From assembly GCA_002377605.1 (NCBI GenBank), contig DFQD01000106.1, positions 1 through 10,080 on the forward strand: DNA of 10,080 bases, read 5' to 3'. The number at the start of each line of letters is the position of its first letter. Position 1 is the first letter of the stretch. This document shows positions 1 through 7,103 of the stretch, one piece after another. Origin of the DNA: Gammaproteobacteria bacterium UBA3498. Its GTDB lineage: Bacteria > Pseudomonadota > Gammaproteobacteria > Pseudomonadales > Pseudohongiellaceae. A program made the translations under genes and the position numbers. The notes under the pieces are model-generated. The model was not told the origin of the DNA and searched no databases. It saw only the letters and a list, made by a program, of their open reading frames with translations.

Positions 1-131
1 AACTTACTGATCGGCCACCAGCTATTTTCATAGAACTGCCAAGTCTCTTTTTGATGCGATACACTTAGGCCTCGTGCCCGCATGAGTTCAAATCTCTAGG
101 GGTCTCAATAACAACAAAAAGAGCCTGACCT
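1..131. other. left-edge region, no gene assignable
   Basis: This stretch upstream of the hydrolase gene holds no gene I can support. Three short open stretches reach the left edge. One + frame ends with a stop at 31-33, another + frame ends with a TAG at 66-68, and a minus-strand frame starts at an ATG at 83-81 and is open for 27 codons to the edge. Any one of them could be the end or start of a neighbouring gene, but 20-odd codons cannot decide. The promoter of the hydrolase operon probably lies here or further left; no convincing -35/-10 pair is visible. AAGAG at 119-123 is a moderate ribosome binding site for the ATG at 132. Confidence 0.4.
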
Positions 132-1031
132 ATGCCTAAGTTAGTTGGTTTGTTTTCAGTTTTCATATTCGGTTTTTACTGCACATTCAGCGCTAACGCA
201 CAACTCTCCAATGCTGCAGCCTGGGCCTCTACGGTTCAAAACGATTTTCGCGTAATTCCAGATATCACTTATCGCCAGGCCAACGGCGTTGAACTAAAAA
301 TCGATGTCTATCAATCCCGTAATGGAGAAGGTCCTGCTCCAACCTTCATTTATTATCACGGCGGCGGCTGGGTCGGCGGCAATAAAGAAGCCAATGTTCT
401 TCGCCTCTTACCGTATTTGGAACAGGGCTGGGCGGCTGTTAATGTGCAATACCGCTTAGGAAATGTCTCATTAGCTCCTGCAGCAGTTGAAGATAGTTTA
501 TGCGCATTACGTTGGGTTGTTCGCAATGCTGAACAATATGGTTTTGACCCTGAGAAACTTGTGGTTTCAGGTAACTCAGCCGGCGGACATCTAGCTCTTA
601 CTACTGGAATGATCCCTTCGGAAGCTGGATTAGATAGGCAATGTCTAGGCAGCGAAACTCCAGACGTTGCAGCTATCGTAAACTGGTACGGCATTACAGA
701 CGTTGGCGATTTGTTGAGCGGTGTAAATGAAAAAAGCTATGCGGTTCGTTGGCTGGGCTCGCAACCAAATATTTATGAAATTGCCGATAGAGTATCTCCA
801 CTAAAATACATTCGTTCTGATCTGCCACCTATTATTACTATTCATGGCGATGCCGATCCAATCGTACCTTACGATCATGCCGTGCAATTGCATAGAGGCC
901 TGGATCAAGCAGAAATAGTTAATCAATTGGTTACAGTACCAAATGGATTACACGGCGGGTTTCCGACCGATGAAATGTTAAGAATTTACGGTTCGATTTT
1001 TTCGTTTCTAGATGACAACGTATTGCAATAA
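132..1031 (+). CDS. secreted alpha/beta hydrolase (carboxylesterase/lipase-like)
   Basis: This is a 299-residue serine hydrolase expected to cleave a carboxylic ester in the periplasm or outside the cell. Residues 1-23 form a signal peptide with a hydrophobic core and a likely A-N-A|Q cleavage site. The fold signature follows: the oxyanion-hole motif HGGGW at 76-80, the nucleophile elbow GNSAGG with Ser149, the acid Asp242 in the HGDADPIVP stretch, and His274 in GLHGG. This pattern is that of the hormone-sensitive-lipase/BD-FAE-type esterases, and the length is normal for them. AAGAG lies 8 bases before the start. The PQQ dehydrogenase gene follows 52 bases downstream, and no terminator is visible between them, so co-transcription is likely. 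The true substrate is unknown; an acetylated or feruloylated sugar, a lactone or a small ester would all fit. Family assignment is firm and function is general. Confidence 0.9.
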   Translation: MPKLVGLFSVFIFGFYCTFSANAQLSNAAAWASTVQNDFRVIPDITYRQANGVELKIDVYQSRNGEGPAPTFIYYHGGGWVGGNKEANVLRLLPYLEQGWAAVNVQYRLGNVSLAPAAVEDSLCALRWVVRNAEQYGFDPEKLVVSGNSAGGHLALTTGMIPSEAGLDRQCLGSETPDVAAIVNWYGITDVGDLLSGVNEKSYAVRWLGSQPNIYEIADRVSPLKYIRSDLPPIITIHGDADPIVPYDHAVQLHRGLDQAEIVNQLVTVPNGLHGGFPTDEMLRIYGSIFSFLDDNVLQ

Positions 1032-1083
1032 AGAGTTTATTTGAAGTTGGTTAAAAAGAACCTGTAGATGAACAGGACAAGCT

Positions 1084-3057
1084 ATGAAAAGAAAAAAAAG
1101 ATTTCTTATATTTATTTTAGGCCTTGGAATACTAGTTAGTTGTAGTGAACAGGTTTCGGAACTAGAAAACGGACAAGATAGTGCCCAGTGGCATCACCAT
1201 GGTGGCGATCATTTCTCTTCCAAATATGCGCCCTTTGATCAGATAAATGGCAATAACTTTGAGCAACTTGAAGTTGCCTGGCGTTGGCAATCTGCAGATC
1301 TGCGGATCCCTGAAGACCTTCTCTATCCTACTGGCGATTATCGGGCTACACCTCTTTATATCAATGGGCTGATCTATACCAACACCAACCACGGCCAAGT
1401 AGTTTCACTCAATCCCTCAACAGGTAAAGAGCTTTGGGTGTTTGATCCCGAAAGTTATCGCTTGGGTCCGCCAAATTTTTCTCCAGTGCAAACTCGTGGG
1501 ATCGAATACTGGAGCGATGGTGAAGTGGAAAGAATTTTTCTGGCAACCATAGGCAAGCAATTAGTTTCCATAGATTTGCAAACTGGAGAACCGGACCCAG
1601 AATTTGGCGACAACGGATTCATCGACCTAAAACAGAATTTAGGTCGGCTCGAGTTTGAGATGAATAATATTACCCACGGCGCGCCACCAATTGCTGTAGG
1701 CAATTCAGTAATAGTTGGGTCAAAAATTTTCGATTACAGTATGAACAATCGCAGTCCACCGGGACATGTTCGCGCGTACGATACTCGAACTGGTGAATTC
1801 AAGTGGCGTTTTAACACTATTCCTCAGCCAGGTGAGGAGTTTAACGAAACCTGGGAAAACGGTTCATGGGCAATAGCCGGGAATACTAATGTTTGGACCT
1901 ATATGTCCGCCGACGATGAACTTGGCATGGTATACATGCCTACTTCAACACCAACTAACGATTACTGGGGTGGTTATCGTTTAGGAGAGAATCTCTATGC
2001 CGAAAGCATTGTTGCGCTAAACGCTGAAACCGGTGAACGGATTTGGCATTTTCAAACTGTGCATCATGGTCTTTGGGACTACGACATAGCTTCCGCTCCA
2101 AATCTGGTAGATATCGTGGTAGATGGCGAACCAATTAAAGCCATTGCACAGGTTTCTAAAACCGGATTCACCTATGTATTCGACCGAGTTACCGGTGAAC
2201 CTGTTTGGCCCATCGAAGAAGTGCCAGTACCTCCATCAACAATTCCTGGCGAAAGAGCCCATCCAACTCAACCGATTCCAACCCGTCCCGCTCCGTTTGA
2301 ACAAATCGGTGCAACGCGAGACGACTTGATCGACTTCACACCAGAATTAAGAGAAGAAGCTTTAGAGATTGCTAGTAACTTCGTTCTTGGAGATATCTTC
2401 ACTCCGCCAATCGTACAGGGACATGAAGGCAAATCTTCGACCTACGTTGTTCCGGGCGCCGGTGGTGGTGCGAATTTCCCTGGCGCCTCTATGGATCCAG
2501 AAACACAGATAATTTACATACCATCTGTCACCAGACCAACTGGCATGGCGTTAGTGCCTCCGCCAGAAGGTACGTCCGATTGGCCCTATGTGATTCGCTA
2601 TGATCGGAGTGGCGGCCCACAAGGATTGCCTTTGTTAAAGCCACCATATCGTCGAATCACTGCTATCGACTTAAACACCGGAGATCACGTGTGGCAAATT
2701 CCATTGGGCAAAGGACCAACCGAACATCCTGCTATCGCCCATCTAAATCTGGGAGATTTGGGTTCTGCCTTTAATGACGTGGTCGCCGAAGGCGGAGTAC
2801 TAGTTACTAAATCCTTAGTTATTTCCTACCTTGCTTCGAAAGATGAAATAGGACCAGAAGAAACTGGTTCTATATTAGTAGCATTTAACAAGGAAACAGG
2901 CGCGAAAGAAGGTGAGGTCATCGTAGGTCAACGACTTCATGGGCCAATCATGAGTTATCAACATGAAGGCAAACAGTATATCGCTGTCGCTGGAGGGGGG
3001 CGTGACAACGATGATGAATTGCTAGTGTTTGCATTGCCAGAATCATCAGATGAGTAA
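1084..3057 (+). CDS. PQQ-dependent dehydrogenase, lipoprotein (glucose dehydrogenase-like)
   Basis: This 657-residue quinoprotein oxidises an alcohol or sugar using pyrroloquinoline quinone. A basic N-terminus and hydrophobic segment end in the lipobox L-V-S-C, with Cys20 as the lipidated residue. Ser at +2 rather than Asp suggests the outer membrane. The rest is a PQQ beta-propeller, with repeated blade motifs such as TGKELWVF (114-121) and AETGERIWHF (314-323). Aligning by eye with the membrane-bound glucose dehydrogenase Gcd places the catalytic Asp at Asp332 (in LWDYD) and the PQQ-contacting Lys at Lys359 (in SKTGF), with the same 27-residue spacing as Asp466 and Lys493 of E. coli Gcd. 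The Gcd N-terminal membrane domain is absent. Cys20 is the only cysteine, so there is no cytochrome c domain and no methanol-dehydrogenase-type disulfide ring. AGGA at 1074-1077 precedes the start by 6 bases. The substrate and electron acceptor are unknown. No PQQ synthesis gene is in the window. Confidence 0.93.
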   Translation: MKRKKRFLIFILGLGILVSCSEQVSELENGQDSAQWHHHGGDHFSSKYAPFDQINGNNFEQLEVAWRWQSADLRIPEDLLYPTGDYRATPLYINGLIYTNTNHGQVVSLNPSTGKELWVFDPESYRLGPPNFSPVQTRGIEYWSDGEVERIFLATIGKQLVSIDLQTGEPDPEFGDNGFIDLKQNLGRLEFEMNNITHGAPPIAVGNSVIVGSKIFDYSMNNRSPPGHVRAYDTRTGEFKWRFNTIPQPGEEFNETWENGSWAIAGNTNVWTYMSADDELGMVYMPTSTPTNDYWGGYRLGENLYAESIVALNAETGERIWHFQTVHHGLWDYDIASAPNLVDIVVDGEPIKAIAQVSKTGFTYVFDRVTGEPVWPIEEVPVPPSTIPGERAHPTQPIPTRPAPFEQIGATRDDLIDFTPELREEALEIASNFVLGDIFTPPIVQGHEGKSSTYVVPGAGGGANFPGASMDPETQIIYIPSVTRPTGMALVPPPEGTSDWPYVIRYDRSGGPQGLPLLKPPYRRITAIDLNTGDHVWQIPLGKGPTEHPAIAHLNLGDLGSAFNDVVAEGGVLVTKSLVISYLASKDEIGPEETGSILVAFNKETGAKEGEVIVGQRLHGPIMSYQHEGKQYIAVAGGGRDNDDELLVFALPESSDE

Positions 3058-3060
3058 ACT

Positions 3061-3067
3061 AAAGGAG
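3061..3067 (+). promoter_or_regulatory. ribosome binding site fixing the cupin start
   Basis: AAAGGAG is a near-perfect Shine-Dalgarno sequence 6 bases before the ATG at 3074. It lies just after the stop of the PQQ dehydrogenase gene (3055-3057). The earlier in-frame ATG at 3029 lies inside that gene without such a site, so 3074 is the better start. Confidence 0.85.
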
Positions 3068-3073
3068 CATCAC

Positions 3074-3781
3074 ATGAATAAAATTGAAGTTCATCAAAGA
3101 ATAAAAGTATTTGAGTTATTACTTATTGTTGCTGTCACTGGTGTTTTAGTTTTTGCAAACTGGTCGATGGCAACAGCACAACAAACAGACTTTTCCGACG
3201 AAAAGGTCGTACATCTGCTGGATGAGCCCCGTCATCGTACTGTTCACAATGAAGGCAACATGTATTTATTGGATGTACAAGTAAATCCAGGGGATATCTC
3301 TTTCGCTCATGTCCATGATCAGCCAATCTTGCTCACTACTATTCGAACTGGGGGCGGCCCTTCAGCGGCACCGGTTAGATCGATACCTGAATACTATTCG
3401 GAACCATTAACCCACAAAGTTTCAAACGAAGGCCCAGGATTATTGCGCATCATTGCCTTTGTTAATGGTGGTGATGGGGTTGAAGGTTTTGGTGATTCAC
3501 CTACTGGAATGACAAAAGACCCCGACTTATTAAACCCTTGGTTCCGTTCCCACCAAATAGAACTGGGACCAGGCGAGCAAACCAATCTACAAACTCATAA
3601 CAATCACACGGTAATCGTGCAGCGAAGCCAAGGCATCGTGCATGTTACCAGGGAAGATGGTTTAACGCGTGAACTCAGTGCAGCTGGTGAATGGGAGTGG
3701 CGCAAACCTGGTTCTACTTTCCTGGTTCGCAATATGGGAAATGCTTCCGTGATTGTTGCAATAAATGAAGCCAGAGAATAG
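3074..3781 (+). CDS. secreted two-domain cupin-like protein
   Basis: The product is 235 residues from the preferred start at 3074; an open frame from 3029 would add 15 residues that overlap the upstream gene. Residues 1-35 form a long signal peptide with a hydrophobic stretch at about 13-29 and a probable A-T-A|Q cleavage site. The mature part looks like two cupin-type beta-barrel halves. The first has the metal-site-like HVH at 79-81 after a PGD turn. The second has a GPGEQ turn near 165-169 and His175/His178 in THNNH. Each half therefore carries a possible metal-binding histidine pair, but the canonical cupin motifs are not complete by eye. It follows the PQQ dehydrogenase by 16 bases and precedes a strong terminator, so it is the last gene of the operon. 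A role as a binding or stress-type accessory, or as a small-molecule dioxygenase or isomerase acting on the quinoprotein's product, is speculation. Cupin assignment is moderate. Confidence 0.72.
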   Translation: MNKIEVHQRIKVFELLLIVAVTGVLVFANWSMATAQQTDFSDEKVVHLLDEPRHRTVHNEGNMYLLDVQVNPGDISFAHVHDQPILLTTIRTGGGPSAAPVRSIPEYYSEPLTHKVSNEGPGLLRIIAFVNGGDGVEGFGDSPTGMTKDPDLLNPWFRSHQIELGPGEQTNLQTHNNHTVIVQRSQGIVHVTREDGLTRELSAAGEWEWRKPGSTFLVRNMGNASVIVAINEARE

Positions 3782-3798
3782 TTAATTAAAATAGATCT

Positions 3799-3857
3799 AA
3801 AACCCGATCTGTGGCCGCATCTTAAACTACAAGATGCAGGTCGTAATCGGGTTTTTT
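3799..3857 (+). terminator. rho-independent terminator after the hydrolase-quinoprotein-cupin operon
   Basis: A long hairpin begins 18 bases after the cupin stop. The outer arms AAAACCCGAT (3799-3808) and ATCGGGTTTT (3846-3855) are perfectly complementary. The inner arms GCATCTT (3817-3823) and AAGATGC (3831-3837) are also perfect and enclose a 7-base loop. The middle GGCC (3813-3816) can pair with GGTC (3839-3842), leaving a bulged A at 3838. A run of six T residues at 3852-3857 follows. The A-run on the 5' side also gives a T-run on the other strand, so it might terminate both ways, though no minus-strand gene is visible to use it. Confidence 0.93.
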
Positions 3858-3881
3858 ATGCTAGACGCAAAGTGATTTGAA

Positions 3882-4394
3882 ATGGAAAATAATGTTGATT
3901 TATTCTTTTTCAGTTGGGTTGAAGCGAATCTGCGTTATGCAATTCTGTTTGTTCCTCTATTTGCTTTCGCAGAGGCTTGTATTGGAATTGGATTATTTGT
4001 GTCCGGAGTTTTTCTTGTAGCAGTCTCATCAATAGTTATTGATCAACAATTAGCAAGCCTTCCAGTGATTGCTCTACTTGCATTTTTTGGTGCTGTTGCC
4101 GGTGATCATGTTGGATTCTATGTTGGGCGTTGGGTCGGCCCGCATTTTCATCACATCGGCGTTGTCGAAAAACGAAAAGCATCATTCGAGCGCGCGGAAA
4201 AATTGATTCGTTACTACGGACCTTTTGCAGTTTTTATTGGGCGCTTCATCCCCGCAATCCGCAGCATTATCCCTGCCTTACTCGGCATCACCGATTTCGA
4301 AAAAGTTAAATTTTCCATCCTCGATAGCCTGGCTTGTTTACTCTGGGCCACAGCTCTGGCTGCAATCGTCTATGGCTTAGACAATATCTTCTAG
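3882..4394 (+). CDS. DedA-family (SNARE-associated/VTT domain) membrane protein
   Basis: This is a 170-residue inner-membrane protein with hydrophobic segments around 18-53, 60-80, 113-135 and 148-165. Family marks are present: the acidic residue Glu31 in FAFAEACIG, the GD-x-x-G motif around Asp75 (AGDHVGFYVGRWVG, 73-86), and the conserved GRFIPAIR at 120-127 followed by PALLG. DedA proteins are linked to membrane homeostasis and lipid transport or scrambling; some members need these acidic and arginine residues. Length is a little short of the usual 190-220. The start is 24 bases after the terminator's T-run, so it needs a promoter in or near the hairpin, or read-through. I see no clear -35/-10 pair and only a weak ribosome binding site. 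Family assignment is firm; the physiological role here is unknown. Confidence 0.9.
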   Translation: MENNVDLFFFSWVEANLRYAILFVPLFAFAEACIGIGLFVSGVFLVAVSSIVIDQQLASLPVIALLAFFGAVAGDHVGFYVGRWVGPHFHHIGVVEKRKASFERAEKLIRYYGPFAVFIGRFIPAIRSIIPALLGITDFEKVKFSILDSLACLLWATALAAIVYGLDNIF

Positions 4395-4435
4395 ATAACG
4401 CGGGCCTTGCGCTATATAAAGCCGAGTCAACTCCA

Positions 4436-4464
4436 TTGCACTTCAGTGGGACCTTGCATATGCT
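4436..4464 (+). promoter_or_regulatory. possible sigma-70-type promoter before the molybdenum subunit gene
   Basis: TTGCAC (4436-4441) and TATGCT (4459-4464) are separated by 17 bases. They match the consensus at 3/6 and 4/6 positions, so this is a weak call. Transcription from it would begin near 4471, after the ATG at 4465, which supports the start at 4495. An AT-rich TATATAAA at 4413-4420 is an alternative -10 region. Confidence 0.25.
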
Positions 4465-4494
4465 ATGCCCAGACAAAAAAAGCGAGGCTTGGCA

Positions 4495-6903
4495 ATGGCA
4501 TATTCACTGATTGGCAAAGACTTCACCCCACCTGATGTTCACGGCAAGGTAACTGGCAAGGCCAAATATGCCGAGGACTTTAATGTCGATGGCATGCTCT
4601 ACGCCAGACTACTCACCAGTCCAATTCCCCACGCTCGGATTGTCCGCTTGGATGTTTCAGCCGCCTTACAAATGGAAGGCGTAGTGGCGATCTTAACCGC
4701 AGATGATGTGCCACAAATGCCAAATCTCGGCAATCCTATACTCACCAACGAACCAGCATATGTTGGCGATCCAATCCTGGCTGTAGCTGCTGTAGATGAG
4801 CGCACGGCGGAAGATGCCATTGAAGCGATTAATTTCGACTTCGAACCATTGCCTTTCGTGGTAGACCCACTTACCAGTTTACGACCTGGTGGGCCTCATG
4901 CCCGAACACAAGGCAACGTGGGTAATTCCACGATGCAAGATGATTTTCGCTCTATACATTGGAGCGATGATGAATTTGCTTCACTCACTAATAGTGAACT
5001 TCCTCAAGGTGAACCCGCTCGGGAATGGACTGTTGGTGATTTGGAGGCAGGCTTTACTGCAGCGGATTATATATTGGACGAAAGTTTCGTAACCGCGAGT
5101 TTTTCCCATAATTCCATGGAACCGCGCTCAGCGATGGCCTATTGGGAAAACGGAAAATGTTTTCTTTACGGGTCCAGCCAAAGCCAGAGTTTCCCCGTAC
5201 CGGCAATTGCAGCTTATATCGGAATTGATCCGGCAGATTTGGTATTCGTAGCAGAATACTGCGGCGGCGGATTCGGCTCAAAAGGTGGTGCCTACCCTGC
5301 TATGTCCATACCGGCACATATGTCGCGCCTTACTGGACGACCGGTAATGATGCGCGTCAGTCGCGAAGAAGAGTATTACATTGGCTCAGCCCGCCATGGG
5401 TTCCAGGGCCGCGCTAAGATGGGATTTCGAAATGATGGTCGCATAACTGCCATTGATCTTTATGTGGTTCAAGACAACGGTGCAAACTCCGGATTTTCTG
5501 ATTGGCTCTCTGCTGGGGATGCGGTGTCTCTTGTTTATCAACCAGAAGCCATGCGATTTCGAGGAATTCCCGTTTTCACTAATACGCCATTAAAAGGGCC
5601 TCAGCGAGGTCCAGGACAGAATCAAATTCACTCCGCCATAGAGCCCCTATTAGATAAAGCAGCTAGAGAGTTAGGACTAGACCCCTTAACCATTCGCCAG
5701 GTAAACGCACCATTAAGTGAAGATACGTATGGCGCGAGTTCCAGCACATTAACCAGCTCTCACCTTGCTGATGCATTGGCAATTGGTGCTGATCAGTTTA
5801 ACTGGGAAGCGAAACGTGCTCAAAGCGGTCAACGCAATGGCAACAAAGTTATCGGAGTCGGAGTCGGTCAAGCCTATCACTCCGCTGGCAGCAATGGCTT
5901 CGATGGCTTGGTACGCATCACCCCAGATGGCAAGTTGCATATTCATACCGGCATTGGAAATCTTGGAACTTATTCTCACACCGGTACCTCCCGTGTTGCA
6001 GCAGAAGTGCTGAAATGCGACTGGAATAACTGTGTTATCCAACGAGGTGATAGCCGTAAACATCTTCCTTGGAACTTTGGGCAGTTTGGTTCTAACACTT
6101 CATTTACCATGACACGCACAAACTATGTAGCGGCAATAGATGCACTTGAAAAGCTGTTAGAAATAGCTGCTATCGATTTAGGCGGCTCACCAACGGATTA
6201 TAATATCGGCGGGGAACGCGTGTTCCGCACAGAAGATCCATCAGTATTCATTACCTATGCTGATGCAGCTACCCGCGCGATAGAGTTAGGCGGCAAATAC
6301 TCCGGTGAGAACGCTCCAGAGGACATTAATGCCATGACCAGCCGTTCAGTTGCTGGATTAGCAGGCACTGGTCTTATTGGTGTAGCTCGCGACAATTTGG
6401 AGAAAGAAGGAACTGTCGCAGCGTTAGCAGCAGGATTTATTCAGATTGAATTAGATCTGGAAACTGGCAAATACGAAATCCTAGATTACTTGGGAGTCGC
6501 AGATTGCGGTACCGTGCTGCATCCCCGAGGATTGGAAATCCAGATAAAGAGTGCAGCAGTTATGGGTTTCGGCATGGCAGGCTTTGAACGTCATGCTTAC
6601 GATCCTCAAAACGGATTGCCTTCTGCTACTGGCATTCATAATTCCAAGTTGCCGACTTACCTGGATGTGCCCTCGCCAATGGACTGGGCCGCTACCGATA
6701 TTCCAGACCCACAAAATCCGGTTGGAGTAAAAGGTATAGGAGAACCCATACAAGGGTGTGCATCAGCTGCATTACTCTGTGCCATATCCGATGCTTTGAA
6801 TGGTCATATCTTTAATCGCGTGCCAGTGACAGCGGACATGATTGTCAATGCTGCAACCCACAGAGAACAATCACAGAAACCATTAACTACAAACACTACA
6901 TGA
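4495..6903 (+). CDS. xanthine dehydrogenase/aldehyde oxidase-family molybdopterin-binding subunit
   Basis: This is the large catalytic subunit of a molybdenum hydroxylase, 802 residues from the start chosen here. It would hydroxylate an N-heterocycle or aldehyde-type substrate with water, passing electrons to an iron-sulfur partner. The N-terminus matches the family's usual opening (KVTGKAKYAEDF near 18-29) followed by LLTSPIPHARI. Cofactor motifs are GGGFGSK at 257-263 and QRGPG at 370-374, and the catalytic glutamate is Glu750 in GIGEP near the C-terminus. The AYRCSF loop of true form I CO dehydrogenase is missing. No Tat or Sec signal is seen, so it should be cytoplasmic. An ATG at 4465 would add a basic 10-residue leader; 4495 has a GCGAGG site 7-9 bases upstream and begins where relatives begin. 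No [2Fe-2S] or FAD subunit gene is adjacent. Substrate unknown. Confidence 0.92.
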   Translation: MAYSLIGKDFTPPDVHGKVTGKAKYAEDFNVDGMLYARLLTSPIPHARIVRLDVSAALQMEGVVAILTADDVPQMPNLGNPILTNEPAYVGDPILAVAAVDERTAEDAIEAINFDFEPLPFVVDPLTSLRPGGPHARTQGNVGNSTMQDDFRSIHWSDDEFASLTNSELPQGEPAREWTVGDLEAGFTAADYILDESFVTASFSHNSMEPRSAMAYWENGKCFLYGSSQSQSFPVPAIAAYIGIDPADLVFVAEYCGGGFGSKGGAYPAMSIPAHMSRLTGRPVMMRVSREEEYYIGSARHGFQGRAKMGFRNDGRITAIDLYVVQDNGANSGFSDWLSAGDAVSLVYQPEAMRFRGIPVFTNTPLKGPQRGPGQNQIHSAIEPLLDKAARELGLDPLTIRQVNAPLSEDTYGASSSTLTSSHLADALAIGADQFNWEAKRAQSGQRNGNKVIGVGVGQAYHSAGSNGFDGLVRITPDGKLHIHTGIGNLGTYSHTGTSRVAAEVLKCDWNNCVIQRGDSRKHLPWNFGQFGSNTSFTMTRTNYVAAIDALEKLLEIAAIDLGGSPTDYNIGGERVFRTEDPSVFITYADAATRAIELGGKYSGENAPEDINAMTSRSVAGLAGTGLIGVARDNLEKEGTVAALAAGFIQIELDLETGKYEILDYLGVADCGTVLHPRGLEIQIKSAAVMGFGMAGFERHAYDPQNGLPSATGIHNSKLPTYLDVPSPMDWAATDIPDPQNPVGVKGIGEPIQGCASAALLCAISDALNGHIFNRVPVTADMIVNAATHREQSQKPLTTNTT

Positions 6904-7103
6904 TAGTGGCTTAGGTTCTCCACAGATCCTATTGGCCATGGGCTACTACTTCTGCGCATGCGGTCAAGAATTTTCCCATCTAGTCCGATGTTATAGAGCG
7001 GGGGCTAATTTACTTATCGACGCAGGCTTTTCGATGGTAAACTGGGCTCCCTAGACAACTATACCTATAAAAACAAGAACTTGGACAAGCCTCCACTATA
7101 CTT
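6904..7103. other. 200-base gap with no supported gene or riboswitch
   Basis: This gap between the molybdenum subunit and the radical SAM gene is the likely promoter region of the latter. AT-rich TATACC (7060-7065) and TATAAA (7066-7071) could be -10 elements, but no good -35 partner is visible. I looked for the conserved parts of a cobalamin riboswitch, since the next protein binds B12, and did not find them. No hairpin followed by a T-run was found, so there is no clear terminator for the upstream gene. A 38-codon open frame at 6938-7054 is discussed in the findings. Confidence 0.45.

Noticed and set aside
3..83. Minus-strand open frame of 27 codons from an ATG at 83-81 to the left edge
   Set aside because: It is too short to judge, lacks a convincing ribosome binding site, and two + strand frames in the same stretch are equally plausible.
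48..108. tRNA-Leu-like stretch containing a T-loop-like TTCAAAT (86-92) and an acceptor-like GGGGTCT
   Set aside because: The T-stem has only three good pairs, and no matching 5' acceptor arm (about AGACCCC) is found upstream. At most it is a decayed tRNA relic, and chance similarity is likely.
5749..6063. Minus-strand open frame of 104 codons inside the molybdenum subunit gene
   Set aside because: It is antisense to a gene with clear family motifs, has no recognisable domain and is a shadow of the real frame, as are the other overlapping short frames in the window.
4495..6903. Identification as aerobic CO dehydrogenase large subunit (coxL)
   Set aside because: The AYRCSF active-site loop of form I CoxL is absent, and no CoxS or CoxM neighbours are present.
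6904..7103. Cobalamin riboswitch upstream of the B12-binding radical SAM gene
   Set aside because: The conserved core sequences of that riboswitch are not visible in the 200 bases.
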